Part shown: piece by piece, positions 8,672 to 17,958 of the stretch
Numbering within the stretch: position 1 is the stretch's first letter
Layout of the letters: each line of letters begins with the position of its first letter
Source of the DNA: Streptomyces sp. 1-11
GTDB taxonomy: Bacteria > Actinomycetota > Actinomycetes > Streptomycetales > Streptomycetaceae
DNA: 64,000 bases
Assembly: GCF_007176755.1 (NCBI RefSeq)
Contig: NZ_BJTV01000004.1
Coordinates: forward strand, 186,001 to 250,000
Direction of reading: 5' to 3'
Made by a program: the position numbers and the translations under genes
The notes under the pieces: generated by a model
The model's input: only the letters and a program-made list of their open reading frames with translations
Database searches by the model: none
Told to the model about the DNA's origin: nothing

Positions 8672-9313
8672 TCAGCTCACGTGCAGGGCGTCGAGCACGT
8701 CGGCGTCGCTGAGTTGACCGAAGTCGTCGTAGAACTGGCCGACGGCGCTGAACGCGGCGGGCCGGTGAGGGCAGACGATCGTGTCCGCCTCCGCCGCGAG
8801 CGCGTCGAGCGAGTCGGGGGCGCCGACCGGGACGGCCAGGACGAGCCGGGCGGGTTCCCGGCGCCGCACATGGCGCAGGGCGGCGCGGGCGGTGGCGCCG
8901 GTGGCCAGGCCGTCGTCGACGACGATCACGGTGCGGCCGCGCAGTTCCGGGGGCGGGCGGTCGCCGCGGTACCGGCGTGCCCTGCGGGCCAGTTCGCGCC
9001 GCTCCCGCTCCACGACCGGGGCGAGCCGCTCCTCGCTCAGGCCCAGATGGCCGAGGGTGGCGGCGTCGAAGAGCGGCGGGTCGCCGGCCGCGAGGGCGCC
9101 GACGGCGAACTCCTCGTGGTGCGGGGCGCCGATCTTGCGCACGACGAGCACGTCGAGGGGGGCGCCCAGGGCCCGGGCGACGGGCACCGCGACCGCGATC
9201 CCGCCGCGCGGCAGGGCCAGGACGACGGGGTCGGGCAGGTCGCCCCGGTCGCGCAGGTCGCCCAGCGGGCGGGCGAGCGCCCGTCCGGCCTCGGCGCGGT
9301 CGCTGAAGCGCAT
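8672..9313 (-). CDS. Phosphoribosyltransferase family protein
   Basis: The 213-aa product starts at ATG 9313 (MRFSDRAEAG). It has the PRPP-binding motif VIVVDDGLATGATA near residues 128-141 and the upstream strand LPRGGIAVAVPVARALGAPL. The N-terminal RFxDRxEAGRxLA and the LxVRKIGAPxxEEFAVGA segment mark the broad phosphoribosyltransferase family common in actinobacteria, often near stress genes. The actual base substrate is unknown; assignment to hypoxanthine or adenine salvage is not justified. The flavoenzyme gene follows closely. Confidence 0.8.
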   Translation of the reverse strand: MRFSDRAEAGRALARPLGDLRDRGDLPDPVVLALPRGGIAVAVPVARALGAPLDVLVVRKIGAPHHEEFAVGALAAGDPPLFDAATLGHLGLSEERLAPVVERERRELARRARRYRGDRPPPELRGRTVIVVDDGLATGATARAALRHVRRREPARLVLAVPVGAPDSLDALAAEADTIVCPHRPAAFSAVGQFYDDFGQLSDADVLDALHVS

Positions 9314-9441
9314 GCGCGGTCCTCTCGCCGGAAGTCCCTCACTCCCCCGCCCCTCCATGGTGCTACGACCCGGCCGCCGGGCGCTCGCTTGGCCGAAATA
9401 AATCGAACATAGGAGCTATAAACTGAGTGTATAGTCCCGGC
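9314..9441. promoter_or_regulatory. Divergent intergenic region with AT-rich promoter-like stretch
   Basis: The segment around 9395-9435 is unusually AT-rich for this genome and includes TATAAACT and GTATAGT, so it is a good promoter candidate for the deacetylase gene. No clear operator was found. Confidence 0.35.
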
Positions 9442-10272
9442 ATGCCTCTGATGACTCCGGCCGGCAAGAGCCCGGCCCCGCTGCCCGCGTCCATGAAGAT
9501 GCGCCGACCGGCGCGTGGGTTGCGTCTGTCCGCGCTCTCCTCGGCGGCCGCCTGTCTGGCGCTGGCGCTCTCCGGCTGCGCACAGGTCGACACGACCTCG
9601 CCCAGCACCGTGCGCGCCGAGGGGGCGGGGGCCCACGGGGCGCCGGCCGGGATGGGGGCGGTGGACTGCCGTGCGGCGAAGTGCATCGCGCTGACCTTCG
9701 ACGCGGGGCCGAGCGAGAACTCGGCGCGGCTGCTCGACATCCTGAAGGAGAAGAAGGTGCCGGCGACCTTCTTCCTGCTCGGCAGGCGGCACATCGACAC
9801 CTATCCCGAGCTGGTCAAGCGGATGGCGGCCGAGGGCCACGAGGTCGCCAGCCACACCTGGGACCACCGGATCCTCACCCGGATCTCCGACGAGCGGATA
9901 CGCGAGGAACTGACGCGGCCCAACGAGGAGATAGAGCGGCTCACCGGGCGCCGGCCGACGCTGATGCGCCCGCCGCAGGGCCGCACCGACGCCGACGTGC
10001 ACCGGATCTGCAAGGAGCTGGGCCTGGCCGAGGTGCTGTGGAGCGTGACCGCGAAGGACTACACGACCGACGACTCGGCGCTGATCACCGAGCGCGTCCT
10101 GGAGCAGGCCTCCCGGGACGGCATCATCCTGCTGCACGACATCTACCGGGGCACCGTGCCGGCCGTGCCCGGCATCATCGACGCGCTGAAGGCCCGCGGC
10201 TACGTCTTCGTGACGGTGCCCCAGCTGCTGGCCCCGGGGAAGGCCGAGCCGGGCAAGGTGTACCGGCCCTGA
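9442..10272 (+). CDS. Secreted polysaccharide deacetylase (NodB/CE4), lipoprotein
   Basis: The 276-aa product has NodB-type CE4 motifs in order: TFDAGPS (metal and catalytic Asp), SHTWDH (metal His pair), RPPQGRTD, and LLHDI near the end with the catalytic His. It should remove N-acetyl groups from peptidoglycan or another surface glycan. ALALSGC in the N-terminal hydrophobic stretch is a good lipobox, so it is likely anchored outside the membrane. ATG 9442 is preferred; a GTG at 9427 and an ATG at 9493 (MKMRRP) are also in frame, and the last gives the most typical signal peptide. No RBS clearly decides. Confidence 0.88.
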   Translation: MPLMTPAGKSPAPLPASMKMRRPARGLRLSALSSAAACLALALSGCAQVDTTSPSTVRAEGAGAHGAPAGMGAVDCRAAKCIALTFDAGPSENSARLLDILKEKKVPATFFLLGRRHIDTYPELVKRMAAEGHEVASHTWDHRILTRISDERIREELTRPNEEIERLTGRRPTLMRPPQGRTDADVHRICKELGLAEVLWSVTAKDYTTDDSALITERVLEQASRDGIILLHDIYRGTVPAVPGIIDALKARGYVFVTVPQLLAPGKAEPGKVYRP

Positions 10273-10355
10273 GCGGGCCGGGGGCGCGCGGCCGGGCGGG
10301 TGATCCGGGGTCCCGGTGGCGCGGGCGGCCGGCGACGCACGCCTACGATCGTGCC

Positions 10356-10796
10356 GTGCCCTTCTTCTCCGTCGAACGCACCGTGCCGCTCCCGCCCGAG
10401 GAGGCGTGGCGGCGGCTCACCGAGTGGCCCCGCCACGGCGAGGCGGTGCCGCTCACCCGGATCACCGTCCTCACCCCCGAGCCGACCCGTGAAGGCACCG
10501 GCTTCGTGGCCCGCACGGGCGTCGGCCCGTTCGGCTTCGACGACCCGATGGAGGTCACCGTCTGGCGCCCGCCCGCGGACGGCGGAGCGGGGCTGTGCCG
10601 GCTGGAGAAGCACGGGCGGCTGATCCTCGGCTGGGCCGAGATCGAGGTCTCGCCCCGGCCGGGCGGCCGGACCCGGGTGGTGTGGCGGGAGGACGCGCGG
10701 ATCCGCTTCGTCCCCCGCCTCTTCGACGGGCTCGTGGCCCGCACGGCGCGGGCGATTTTCGGACACACGGCGAACCGGCTGCTCCGGCGGGCGTGA
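10356..10796 (+). CDS. SRPBCC (polyketide cyclase/START-like) family protein
   Basis: This 146-aa protein starts at GTG 10356 (VPFFSVERTVPLPPEEAW). The alternating polar and hydrophobic pattern, AWRRLTEWPRHGEAVPL, and a C-terminal helix (LFDGLVARTARAIF) fit the helix-grip fold of SRPBCC proteins. These bind hydrophobic ligands; the ligand is unknown. Its stop is 15 nt from the convergent xdhC stop, with a short CGGCT/AGCCG hairpin between them. Confidence 0.7.
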   Translation: MPFFSVERTVPLPPEEAWRRLTEWPRHGEAVPLTRITVLTPEPTREGTGFVARTGVGPFGFDDPMEVTVWRPPADGGAGLCRLEKHGRLILGWAEIEVSPRPGGRTRVVWREDARIRFVPRLFDGLVARTARAIFGHTANRLLRRA

Positions 10797-10811
10797 CCGG
10801 CTGACAGCCGC

Positions 10812-11963
10812 TCAGGCCACCGAACCGACGCGGTCCGCGCGCGCCGGCGCCGTGTCGTGGTGGATCGGGGTGTGGGCGCCGGTGAGCGGGACGCCGCTGC
10901 CGCCGCGGCGGGCCGCGACGATCTCCGCGGCGATCGACAGGGCCGTCTCCTCGGGGGTGCGGGCTCCGAGATCGAGGCCGATCGGGGACCGCAGACGGGA
11001 CAGTTCGAGTTCGCTGACGCCGACCGCGCGCAGCCGCTCGTCGCGGTCCAGGTGGGTGCGGCGCGAGCCCATGGCTCCGACGTAGGCGACCGGCAGACGC
11101 AGGGCCAGCCGCAGCAGCGGCACGTCGAACTTGGCGTCGTGGGTGAGGACGCACAGGACGGTGCGCCCGTCGACGTCCGTGCGCTCCAGGTACTCGTGGG
11201 GCCACTCGACGACGATCTCGTCGGCCTCCGGGAAGCGGGCCCGGGTGGCGAAGACCGGGCGGGCGTCGCACACCGTGACGTGGTAGCCGAGGAACTTGCC
11301 GACCCGCACCAGCGCGGAGGCGAAGTCGATCGCGCCGAAGACGATCATGCGCGGCGCGGGGACCGAGGACTCCACCAGCACGGTCAGCGGGGACCCGCAG
11401 CGCGAGCCCCGGGCGCCGATCTCCAGGGTGCCGGTGCGGCCCGCGTCCAGGAAGGCGCCGGCCTCGGCGGCCACCGTGCGGTCCAGTTCGGGCACGTCGC
11501 CGAAGCCGCCTTCGCGGGACCCGTCGGGCCGGACCAGCAGGGCGCGGCCGCGCAGTGCGGCCGGGCCCTCGGCGATCCGGGCGACCGCCGCCGCCTCGCC
11601 GCTCGCGGCGGCGGCCAGCGCAGCCGCGAGCACCGGCCGGACGGGACCGTCCGCCCGGACCGGCGTGACGAGGATGTCGATGACGCCGCCGCAGGTCAGA
11701 CCGACGGCGAAGGCGTCCTCGTCGCTGTATCCGAAGCGCTCGAGGACACTCTCCCCGTCCTCGAGCGCCTGCCGGCACAACTCGTACACGGCGCCCTCCA
11801 CGCACCCGCCGGAGACCGAGCCGACGGCCGTGCCGTCGGCGTCCACCGCGAGAGCGGCGCCCGGCTGCCGAGGGGCGCTGCCGCCGACGGCCACCACGGT
11901 GGCGACGGCGAAGTCACGGCCCTGCTCGACCCACCGGTTCAGCTCCTCGGCGATGTCCAGCAT
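10812..11963 (-). CDS. xdhC: XdhC/CoxI family molybdenum cofactor insertion and maturation protein
   Basis: The 383-aa protein has the XdhC/CoxI N-terminal domain (ATVVAVGGSAPRQPGAALAV, GSVSGGCVEGAVYELC) and a C-terminal Rossmann-like domain (PRMIVFGAIDFASALVRVGKFLGYHVTVCDARP). XdhC proteins bind and sulfurate the molybdenum cofactor and deliver it to xanthine dehydrogenase. It is the last gene of the purine cluster, 115 nt after the permease with a strong hairpin between, so it may have reduced or separate expression. Confidence 0.9.
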   Translation of the reverse strand: MLDIAEELNRWVEQGRDFAVATVVAVGGSAPRQPGAALAVDADGTAVGSVSGGCVEGAVYELCRQALEDGESVLERFGYSDEDAFAVGLTCGGVIDILVTPVRADGPVRPVLAAALAAAASGEAAAVARIAEGPAALRGRALLVRPDGSREGGFGDVPELDRTVAAEAGAFLDAGRTGTLEIGARGSRCGSPLTVLVESSVPAPRMIVFGAIDFASALVRVGKFLGYHVTVCDARPVFATRARFPEADEIVVEWPHEYLERTDVDGRTVLCVLTHDAKFDVPLLRLALRLPVAYVGAMGSRRTHLDRDERLRAVGVSELELSRLRSPIGLDLGARTPEETALSIAAEIVAARRGGSGVPLTGAHTPIHHDTAPARADRVGSVA

Positions 11964-12020
11964 CTGTCGGTCTCCTAACGGGATCGCGGTTCGGGTGAGT
12001 CGGCCGGGCGGGTCCTGGGT

Positions 12021-12076
12021 CCTGTCGTCACATTCCCGTCGTACGCCCGCAGGGCAGACGGGAATGTGACGACAGG
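12021..12076. repeat. Perfect 20-bp inverted repeat with 16-nt loop (terminator-like)
   Basis: The arms at 12021-12040 and 12057-12076 are perfectly complementary over 20 bp. The hairpin begins two bases beyond the permease TAG (12079-12081) on the minus strand and lacks a U-tract. GGTCCT occurs at 12011, 12018 and 12075 around the arms. It would act as an RNA hairpin after the permease gene, or it may be a dispersed palindromic element. Confidence 0.75.
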
Positions 12077-12078
12077 TC

Positions 12079-13536
12079 CTAGCGGACGCCCAGCCAGCCC
12101 TCGATCGGGTGGAGGGCGAAGTAGACCAGGAAGACGGCCGTCAGCCCCCACATGAAGGCGCCGATCTCCCGGGCCCTGCCCTGGGCGGTCTTGATGGCCG
12201 TGTAGGAGATGACGCCCGCGGCCACACCGGTGGTGATGGTGTACGTGAATGGCATCAGGACGACGGTCAGGAAGACCGGGATGGCGGTGGCGCGGTCGGC
12301 CCAGTCCACGTGCCGGGCGTTCATCAGCATCATGGCGCCGATGACGACCAGGGCGGCGGAGGCGACCTCCTGCGGGACGATCGCGGTGAGCGGGGTGAAG
12401 AACAGGCAGGCGGCGAAGAACAGTCCGGTGACGACCGAGGCGAGACCCGTGCGGGCGCCCTCGCCGACCCCGGTGGCCGACTCGATGAACACCGTCTGGC
12501 CGGAGCCGCCCGCCACACCGCCGATCGCGCCGCCGGCGCCGTCGATGAACAGCGCCTTGGACAGGCCCGGCATCCGGCCCTTGTCGTCGGCGAGCTTCGC
12601 CTCGGTGCCGACGCCGATGATGGTGGCCATCGCGTCGAAGAAGCCGGCCAGCACCAGGGTGAAGACGATCATGCCCACGGTCATCGCGCCGACCTGGCCC
12701 CAGCCCCCGAACTCCACGTGCCCGAAGAGCGAGAAGTCGGGCATGGAGACGGCGCTGCCCTCGAGGGCGGGCGCGCCGCCGGCCCACTGCTGGGGGGCGA
12801 CCACGCCGAGGCCGTTGAGGACGGCGGCGACCACCGTGCCGGTGACGATGCCGATGAGGATGGCGCCGGGGACGTTCCTGGCCTGCAGCATGAAGATCAG
12901 CAGCAGGGTGCCGGCGAAGAGCAGGACCGGCCAGCCGGTGAGTTCGCCGGCCGGGCCGAGGCTCACCGGGGTGGCCTTGCCCTGGTGCACGAAGCCGGCC
13001 TTGTAGAAGCCGATCAGGGCGATGAACAGGCCGATGCCCATGGTGATGCCGTGCTTGAGCGCGAGCGGGATCGCGTTCATGATCATCTCGCGCAGGCCGG
13101 TGACGACCAGCAGCATGATGACGGCGCCGTACAGCACGCACATGCCCATGGCCTGGGGCCAGGTCATGTTGGGGACGACCTGCGAGGACAGGACGCCGGA
13201 GACCGACAGTCCGGCGGCGAGCGCGAGGGGCACCTTGCCGACGAAGCCCATCAGCAGGGTGGTGAGGGCCGCGGCGAACGCGGTCGCGGTGATCAGGGCC
13301 TTCTGGCCGAGGGTGTCCCCCGCGACGTCCTTGCCGGACAGGATCAGGGGGTTGAGCAGCAGGATGTACGCCATCGCCATGAAGGTGGTGATGCCGCCGC
13401 GCACCTCACGCGCGACCGTCGATCCTCTGCCGGTTATGTGGAAGTACCGGTCGAGCCAGGATCTGCCGGCCGGGACGCGGGTGCCTTCACCCGCGTCTTC
13501 GGCTGTGGTCCTGGGCTCCACTGACTGCTGGGTCAT
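12079..13536 (-). CDS. NCS2 family purine (adenine/guanine/hypoxanthine) permease, AzgA-like
   Basis: This 485-aa protein has about 12 hydrophobic segments. The N-terminal signature (FHITGRGSTVAREVRGGITTF, then MAYILLLNP) and GQTVFIESATGVGEGARTGL are typical of the AzgA/GhxP branch, which imports purine bases. ATG 13536 (MTQQSVEP) fixes the start. It lies between xdhC and the xanthine dehydrogenase large subunit, so it probably supplies hypoxanthine or a related base. The 194 nt before it (13537-13730) could hold its own promoter. Confidence 0.9.
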   Translation of the reverse strand: MTQQSVEPRTTAEDAGEGTRVPAGRSWLDRYFHITGRGSTVAREVRGGITTFMAMAYILLLNPLILSGKDVAGDTLGQKALITATAFAAALTTLLMGFVGKVPLALAAGLSVSGVLSSQVVPNMTWPQAMGMCVLYGAVIMLLVVTGLREMIMNAIPLALKHGITMGIGLFIALIGFYKAGFVHQGKATPVSLGPAGELTGWPVLLFAGTLLLIFMLQARNVPGAILIGIVTGTVVAAVLNGLGVVAPQQWAGGAPALEGSAVSMPDFSLFGHVEFGGWGQVGAMTVGMIVFTLVLAGFFDAMATIIGVGTEAKLADDKGRMPGLSKALFIDGAGGAIGGVAGGSGQTVFIESATGVGEGARTGLASVVTGLFFAACLFFTPLTAIVPQEVASAALVVIGAMMLMNARHVDWADRATAIPVFLTVVLMPFTYTITTGVAAGVISYTAIKTAQGRAREIGAFMWGLTAVFLVYFALHPIEGWLGVR

Positions 13537-13730
13537 GGGCCAACTCCCAAGGTTCACAGGGGCACCCGGCTGCCGTCGGGCGGCAGGCGGGATTTGGGAT
13601 TGGACGGCCCGGGGGACGGCCCGAGACGAACGTGGTACTCGCTGACCGGCGCCGGGGTGGCTGTGGGCCGGGCGTTGCCCGGCGCCGGGGTGCCGCCGTC
13701 GCGGCGTCGCACGCGACGGCGGCCGGGGTG

Positions 13731-16151
13731 CTACACGGTGCCCGTGAGGTGTTCCGGGCGGACCGGTGTGCGGTTCAGCTCCAGTCCGGTCGCGTTCCGG
13801 ATCGCCGCGAGGACGGCCGGGGTGGACGACAGGGTCGGGGCTTCGCCGATGCCACGGAGCCCGTACGGGGCGTGGTCGTCGGCGAGTTCGAGCACGTCGA
13901 CGGGGATGGTCGGCGTGTCGAGGATCGTGGGGATCAGGTAGTCCGTGAAGGAGGGGTTCTTGACCTTCGCGGTCTTCGGGTCGACGACGATCTCCTCCAT
14001 CACCGCGACTCCGAGCCCCTGCGTCGTACCGCCCTGGATCTGGCCGACGACGGAGAGGGGATTGAGCGCCTTGCCGACGTCCTGGGCGCAGGCCAGTTCG
14101 ACGACCTTGACCAGGCCGAGTTCGGTGTCGACCTCGACGACGGCGCGGTGCGCGGCGAAGGAGTACTGGACGTGGCCGTTGCCCTGGCCGGTGCGCAGGT
14201 CGAAGGGTTCGGTCGGCCGGTGCCGCCACTCCGCCTCGATCTCCACGGCCTCGTCCTCCAGGACGTCGACCAGGTCGCCGAGGACCTCGCCCCCGTCGGT
14301 GACCACCTTGCCGCCCTCCAGCAGGAGTTCGGCCGTGGCCCAGGCCGGGTGGTAGGAGCCGAACCTGCGGCGCCCGATCTCCAGTACCTTCTCGCGGACC
14401 AGTTCGCAGGCGTTCTTCACGGCGCCGCCGGTGACGTACGTCTGCCGGGAGGCCGAGGTCGAACCGGCGCTGCCCACCTGGGTGTCGGCGGGGTGGATGG
14501 TCACCTGGCTGACGCCGAGCTCGGTGCGGGCGATCTGCGCGTGCACGGTGACGCCGCCCTGGCCGACCTCCGCCATCGCGGTGTGCACGGTGGCCACCGG
14601 CTCGCCGGCGATCACCTCCATCCGGACGCGCGCGGTGGAGTAGTCGTCGAAGCCCTCGGAGAAGCCGACGTTCTTGATGCCGACCGCGTAGCCGACGCCG
14701 CGGACGACGCCCTCGCCGTGCGTGGTGTTGGACAGACCGCCGGGGAGCTGCCGTACGTCGGCGCCCTCGCTGGACTCCCACTGGCGCTCGGGCGGCAGCG
14801 GCATCGCCTTGACCCGGCGCAGCAGTTCGGCGACCGGGGCCGGGGAGTCGACCGGCTGCCCGGTCGGCATGAGGGTGCCCTGCTCCATCGCGTTGAGCTG
14901 CCGGAACTCCACCGGGTCCATACCGAGTTCACCGGCCAGCTTGTCCATCTGCGCCTCGTAGGCGAAGCACGCCTGGACCGCGCCGAAGCCGCGCATGGCG
15001 CCGCAGGGCGGGTTGTTGGTGTAGAGGGCGACGGCCTCGATGTCGACGTCCTCGACGACGTACGGCCCGACGCTGAGCGAGGAGGCGTTGCCGACCACCG
15101 CCGGCGAGGCGGAGGCGTAGGCGCCGCCGTCCAGCACGATGCGGCACTTCATGTGGGTCAGCTTGCCGTCGCGGGTGGCCCCGTGCTCGTAGTACAGCTT
15201 GGCCGGGTGGCGGTGGACGTGCCCGAAGAAGGACTCGAACCGGTTGTAGACGATCTTCACCGGCTTGCCGGTGCGCATCGCCAGCAGGCAGGCGTGGATC
15301 TGCATCGACAGGTCCTCGCGGCCGCCGAAGGCCCCGCCGACGCCGGCCAGGGTCATCCGCACCTTGTCCTCGGGCAGGCCGAGGACGGGCGCCATCTGGC
15401 GCAGGTCGGAGTGGAGCCACTGGGTGGCGATGTAGAGGTGGACGCCGCCGTCCTCCTCGGGCACCGCGAGGCCGGACTCGGGGCCGAGGAAGGCCTGGTC
15501 CTGCATGCCGAAGGTGTACTCGCCCTCGACGATGACGTCGGCCCGCCCGCGTGCCGCCGCCACGTCGCCGCGGACGATCGGCTGGCGGTGCACGATGTTC
15601 GGGTGCGGGACGTGCCCGAAGTGGTGGTCGTCGCGGTTCTCGTGCACGAGGACCGCGTCCGGGGCGGTCGCGGAGGCCTCGTCGGTGATGACGGGCAGTT
15701 CCCGGTACTCGACCTTGATCTTGGCGGCGGCGCGGCGGGCCGTCTCCGGGTGGTCGGCGGCGACGATCGCGACCGGTTCGCCGTGGTGGCGCACCTTGCC
15801 GTGGGCGAGGACCGGGGTGTCCTGGATCTCCAGGCCGTAGTGGCGCACCTCGGTGGGCAGGTCGTCGTAGGTCATCACCGCGTACACGCCGGGCAGGGCG
15901 AGGGCCTCGGAGGTGTCGATGGACACGATCTCGGCGTGCGCGACGGTGGAGCGCAGGATCTGGCCCCAGAGCATGTCCTCGTGCCACATGTCGGACGAGT
16001 ACGCGAACTCGCCGGTGACCTTCAGGGTGCCGTCCGGGCGGAGCGTGGACTCGCCCACGCCGCCCTTGGTCTGCGAGCCCTGCGTGATCTTCGTAGGAGT
16101 GCCGGTGGGGGCACCGCCCGTTCGAGCGGAGCCGAGAGCGGGGGACGGCAT
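13731..16151 (-). CDS. xdhB: Xanthine dehydrogenase, molybdopterin-binding subunit
   Basis: The 806-aa product starts at ATG 16151, one base after the 2Fe-2S subunit stop. It carries molybdopterin-binding motifs of the XDH family: GVGGAFGGREDLSMQ, RGFGAVQACFAYE and the late RGIGEAP, whose Glu is the catalytic base that activates water for hydroxylation. With the two smaller subunits it should oxidise hypoxanthine and xanthine to urate in the cytoplasm. The three-gene layout FAD - FeS - Mo is the bacterial norm. Lettering of xdh genes differs between organisms, so treat the symbol as nominal. Confidence 0.9.
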   Translation of the reverse strand: MPSPALGSARTGGAPTGTPTKITQGSQTKGGVGESTLRPDGTLKVTGEFAYSSDMWHEDMLWGQILRSTVAHAEIVSIDTSEALALPGVYAVMTYDDLPTEVRHYGLEIQDTPVLAHGKVRHHGEPVAIVAADHPETARRAAAKIKVEYRELPVITDEASATAPDAVLVHENRDDHHFGHVPHPNIVHRQPIVRGDVAAARGRADVIVEGEYTFGMQDQAFLGPESGLAVPEEDGGVHLYIATQWLHSDLRQMAPVLGLPEDKVRMTLAGVGGAFGGREDLSMQIHACLLAMRTGKPVKIVYNRFESFFGHVHRHPAKLYYEHGATRDGKLTHMKCRIVLDGGAYASASPAVVGNASSLSVGPYVVEDVDIEAVALYTNNPPCGAMRGFGAVQACFAYEAQMDKLAGELGMDPVEFRQLNAMEQGTLMPTGQPVDSPAPVAELLRRVKAMPLPPERQWESSEGADVRQLPGGLSNTTHGEGVVRGVGYAVGIKNVGFSEGFDDYSTARVRMEVIAGEPVATVHTAMAEVGQGGVTVHAQIARTELGVSQVTIHPADTQVGSAGSTSASRQTYVTGGAVKNACELVREKVLEIGRRRFGSYHPAWATAELLLEGGKVVTDGGEVLGDLVDVLEDEAVEIEAEWRHRPTEPFDLRTGQGNGHVQYSFAAHRAVVEVDTELGLVKVVELACAQDVGKALNPLSVVGQIQGGTTQGLGVAVMEEIVVDPKTAKVKNPSFTDYLIPTILDTPTIPVDVLELADDHAPYGLRGIGEAPTLSSTPAVLAAIRNATGLELNRTPVRPEHLTGTV

Positions 16152-16152
16152 G

Positions 16153-16721
<569 letters not shown>

Positions 16722-16722
<1 letters not shown>

Positions 16723-17615
16723 CACGCAGCTCCCTCGGTGGTGCGGCGGGCGCCGCGGTAGGACTCCCAGGTCCAGGTGAGCGTCCGGCGGGCCATGACG
16801 CCGACCGCGTGCCGGCGGTAGCTCGCGGTGCCCCGGACGTCGTCGATCGGGTTGCAGGCGCCGGAGCACAGCTCCGCGAACCGCTTGGCGACCGACGGGG
16901 TGACGATCTTTCCGTTGTCCCAGAAGCCGCCCTCCTCCAGGGCCGCGTTCAGGAACTCCTCGGCCGCCTTCGCCCGGACCGGCGTGGGCGCGGCGGAGCC
17001 GATGCCGGTGCGCACGGTGCGGGTCTCGGGGTGCAGGGCGAGGCCGAAGGCGCACACGGCGATCACCATGGCGTTGCGGGTGCCGACCTTGGAGTACTGC
17101 TGCGGGCCGTCCGCCTTCTTGACGTGGACCGCGCGGATCAGCTCGTCGGGCTGGAGGGCGTTGCGCTTGACGCCGGTGTAGAAGGCGTCGATCGGGATGA
17201 GCCGGGTGCCGCGGGCGGCCGACTCCACCTCGACGTCCGCGCCCGCCGCGAGCAGGGCGGGGTGGGCGTCGCCGGCGGGCGAGGCGGTGCCGAGGTTGCC
17301 GCCGACGCCGCCGCGGTTGCGGATCTGCGGGGAGGCGACCGTGTGCGAGGCGAGCGCGAGGCCCGGCAGCTCGGCGCGGAGGTTCTCCATGATCTTCGTG
17401 TAGGGGACCGAGGCGCCCAGCCGGACGATGTCCTCGCCGACCTCCCACTCGTACAGGTCGCCCACGCGGCCCAGGTCGAGCAGGTACTGGGGCCGCCGGT
17501 GGTCGAAGTTGATCTCGACCATCACGTCGGTGCCACCCGCAATCGGCACAGCGGTGGGGTGCTCGGCCTTCACGGCGAGCGCCTCCTCCCAGCTGGCGGG
17601 GCGAAGGAAGTCCAT
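16722..17615 (-). CDS. xdhA: Xanthine dehydrogenase, FAD-binding subunit
   Basis: The 297-aa protein begins MDFLRPASWEEALAV. It has the FAD-binding motifs VPIAGGTDVMVEI and RNRGGVGGNLGTASPAGD of the CO dehydrogenase/XDH flavoprotein subunit family. It passes electrons from the Fe-S clusters to NAD. It is the first gene of the xdh transcript and faces pucR across a 343-nt gap that should carry the regulated promoter. Confidence 0.9.
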
Positions 17616-17958
17616 GACCGGCTCTCTTCTTCGTCTCGTGAGTCGTGCAGATTGAGCCAATCCGTGTGCGGCGGTCCCGGCTCGTTCATGTGCTCTTTAC
17701 GCGGAGTGGGCTCAGTACACCGTCCCGTACTCCGGCGGGGTCAGTCACTGAAACCATGAAGGAGTTGGCTGGCCACGACGGGCATCTTGTAGATTCGTAT
17801 GAACGGAGGCCATCGGTAACCTCTCCGTTTTCCCCGGGAAACGCGGGGTGCCGGCCCGGCGGCCCCGCCGTACGGCCCGGACACCCGGGTTCCGGGCCCG
17901 TCACGGGTCCCCATCAGGATTCATCGTAGATTTCGAGACACAGAACGGCGGCGACGAG
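17616..17958. promoter_or_regulatory. Divergent xdh/pucR regulatory region with repeated GTAGATT(T)CG boxes
   Basis: This region separates the xdh operon from pucR. GTAGATTCG occurs at 17789-17797 and GTAGATTTCG at 17926-17935, the second just upstream of pucR. Both are followed by a GAACGG. The spacing is about 137 nt. They are candidate binding sites for PucR or another purine regulator; this is an inference from position and repetition only. Confidence 0.4.
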
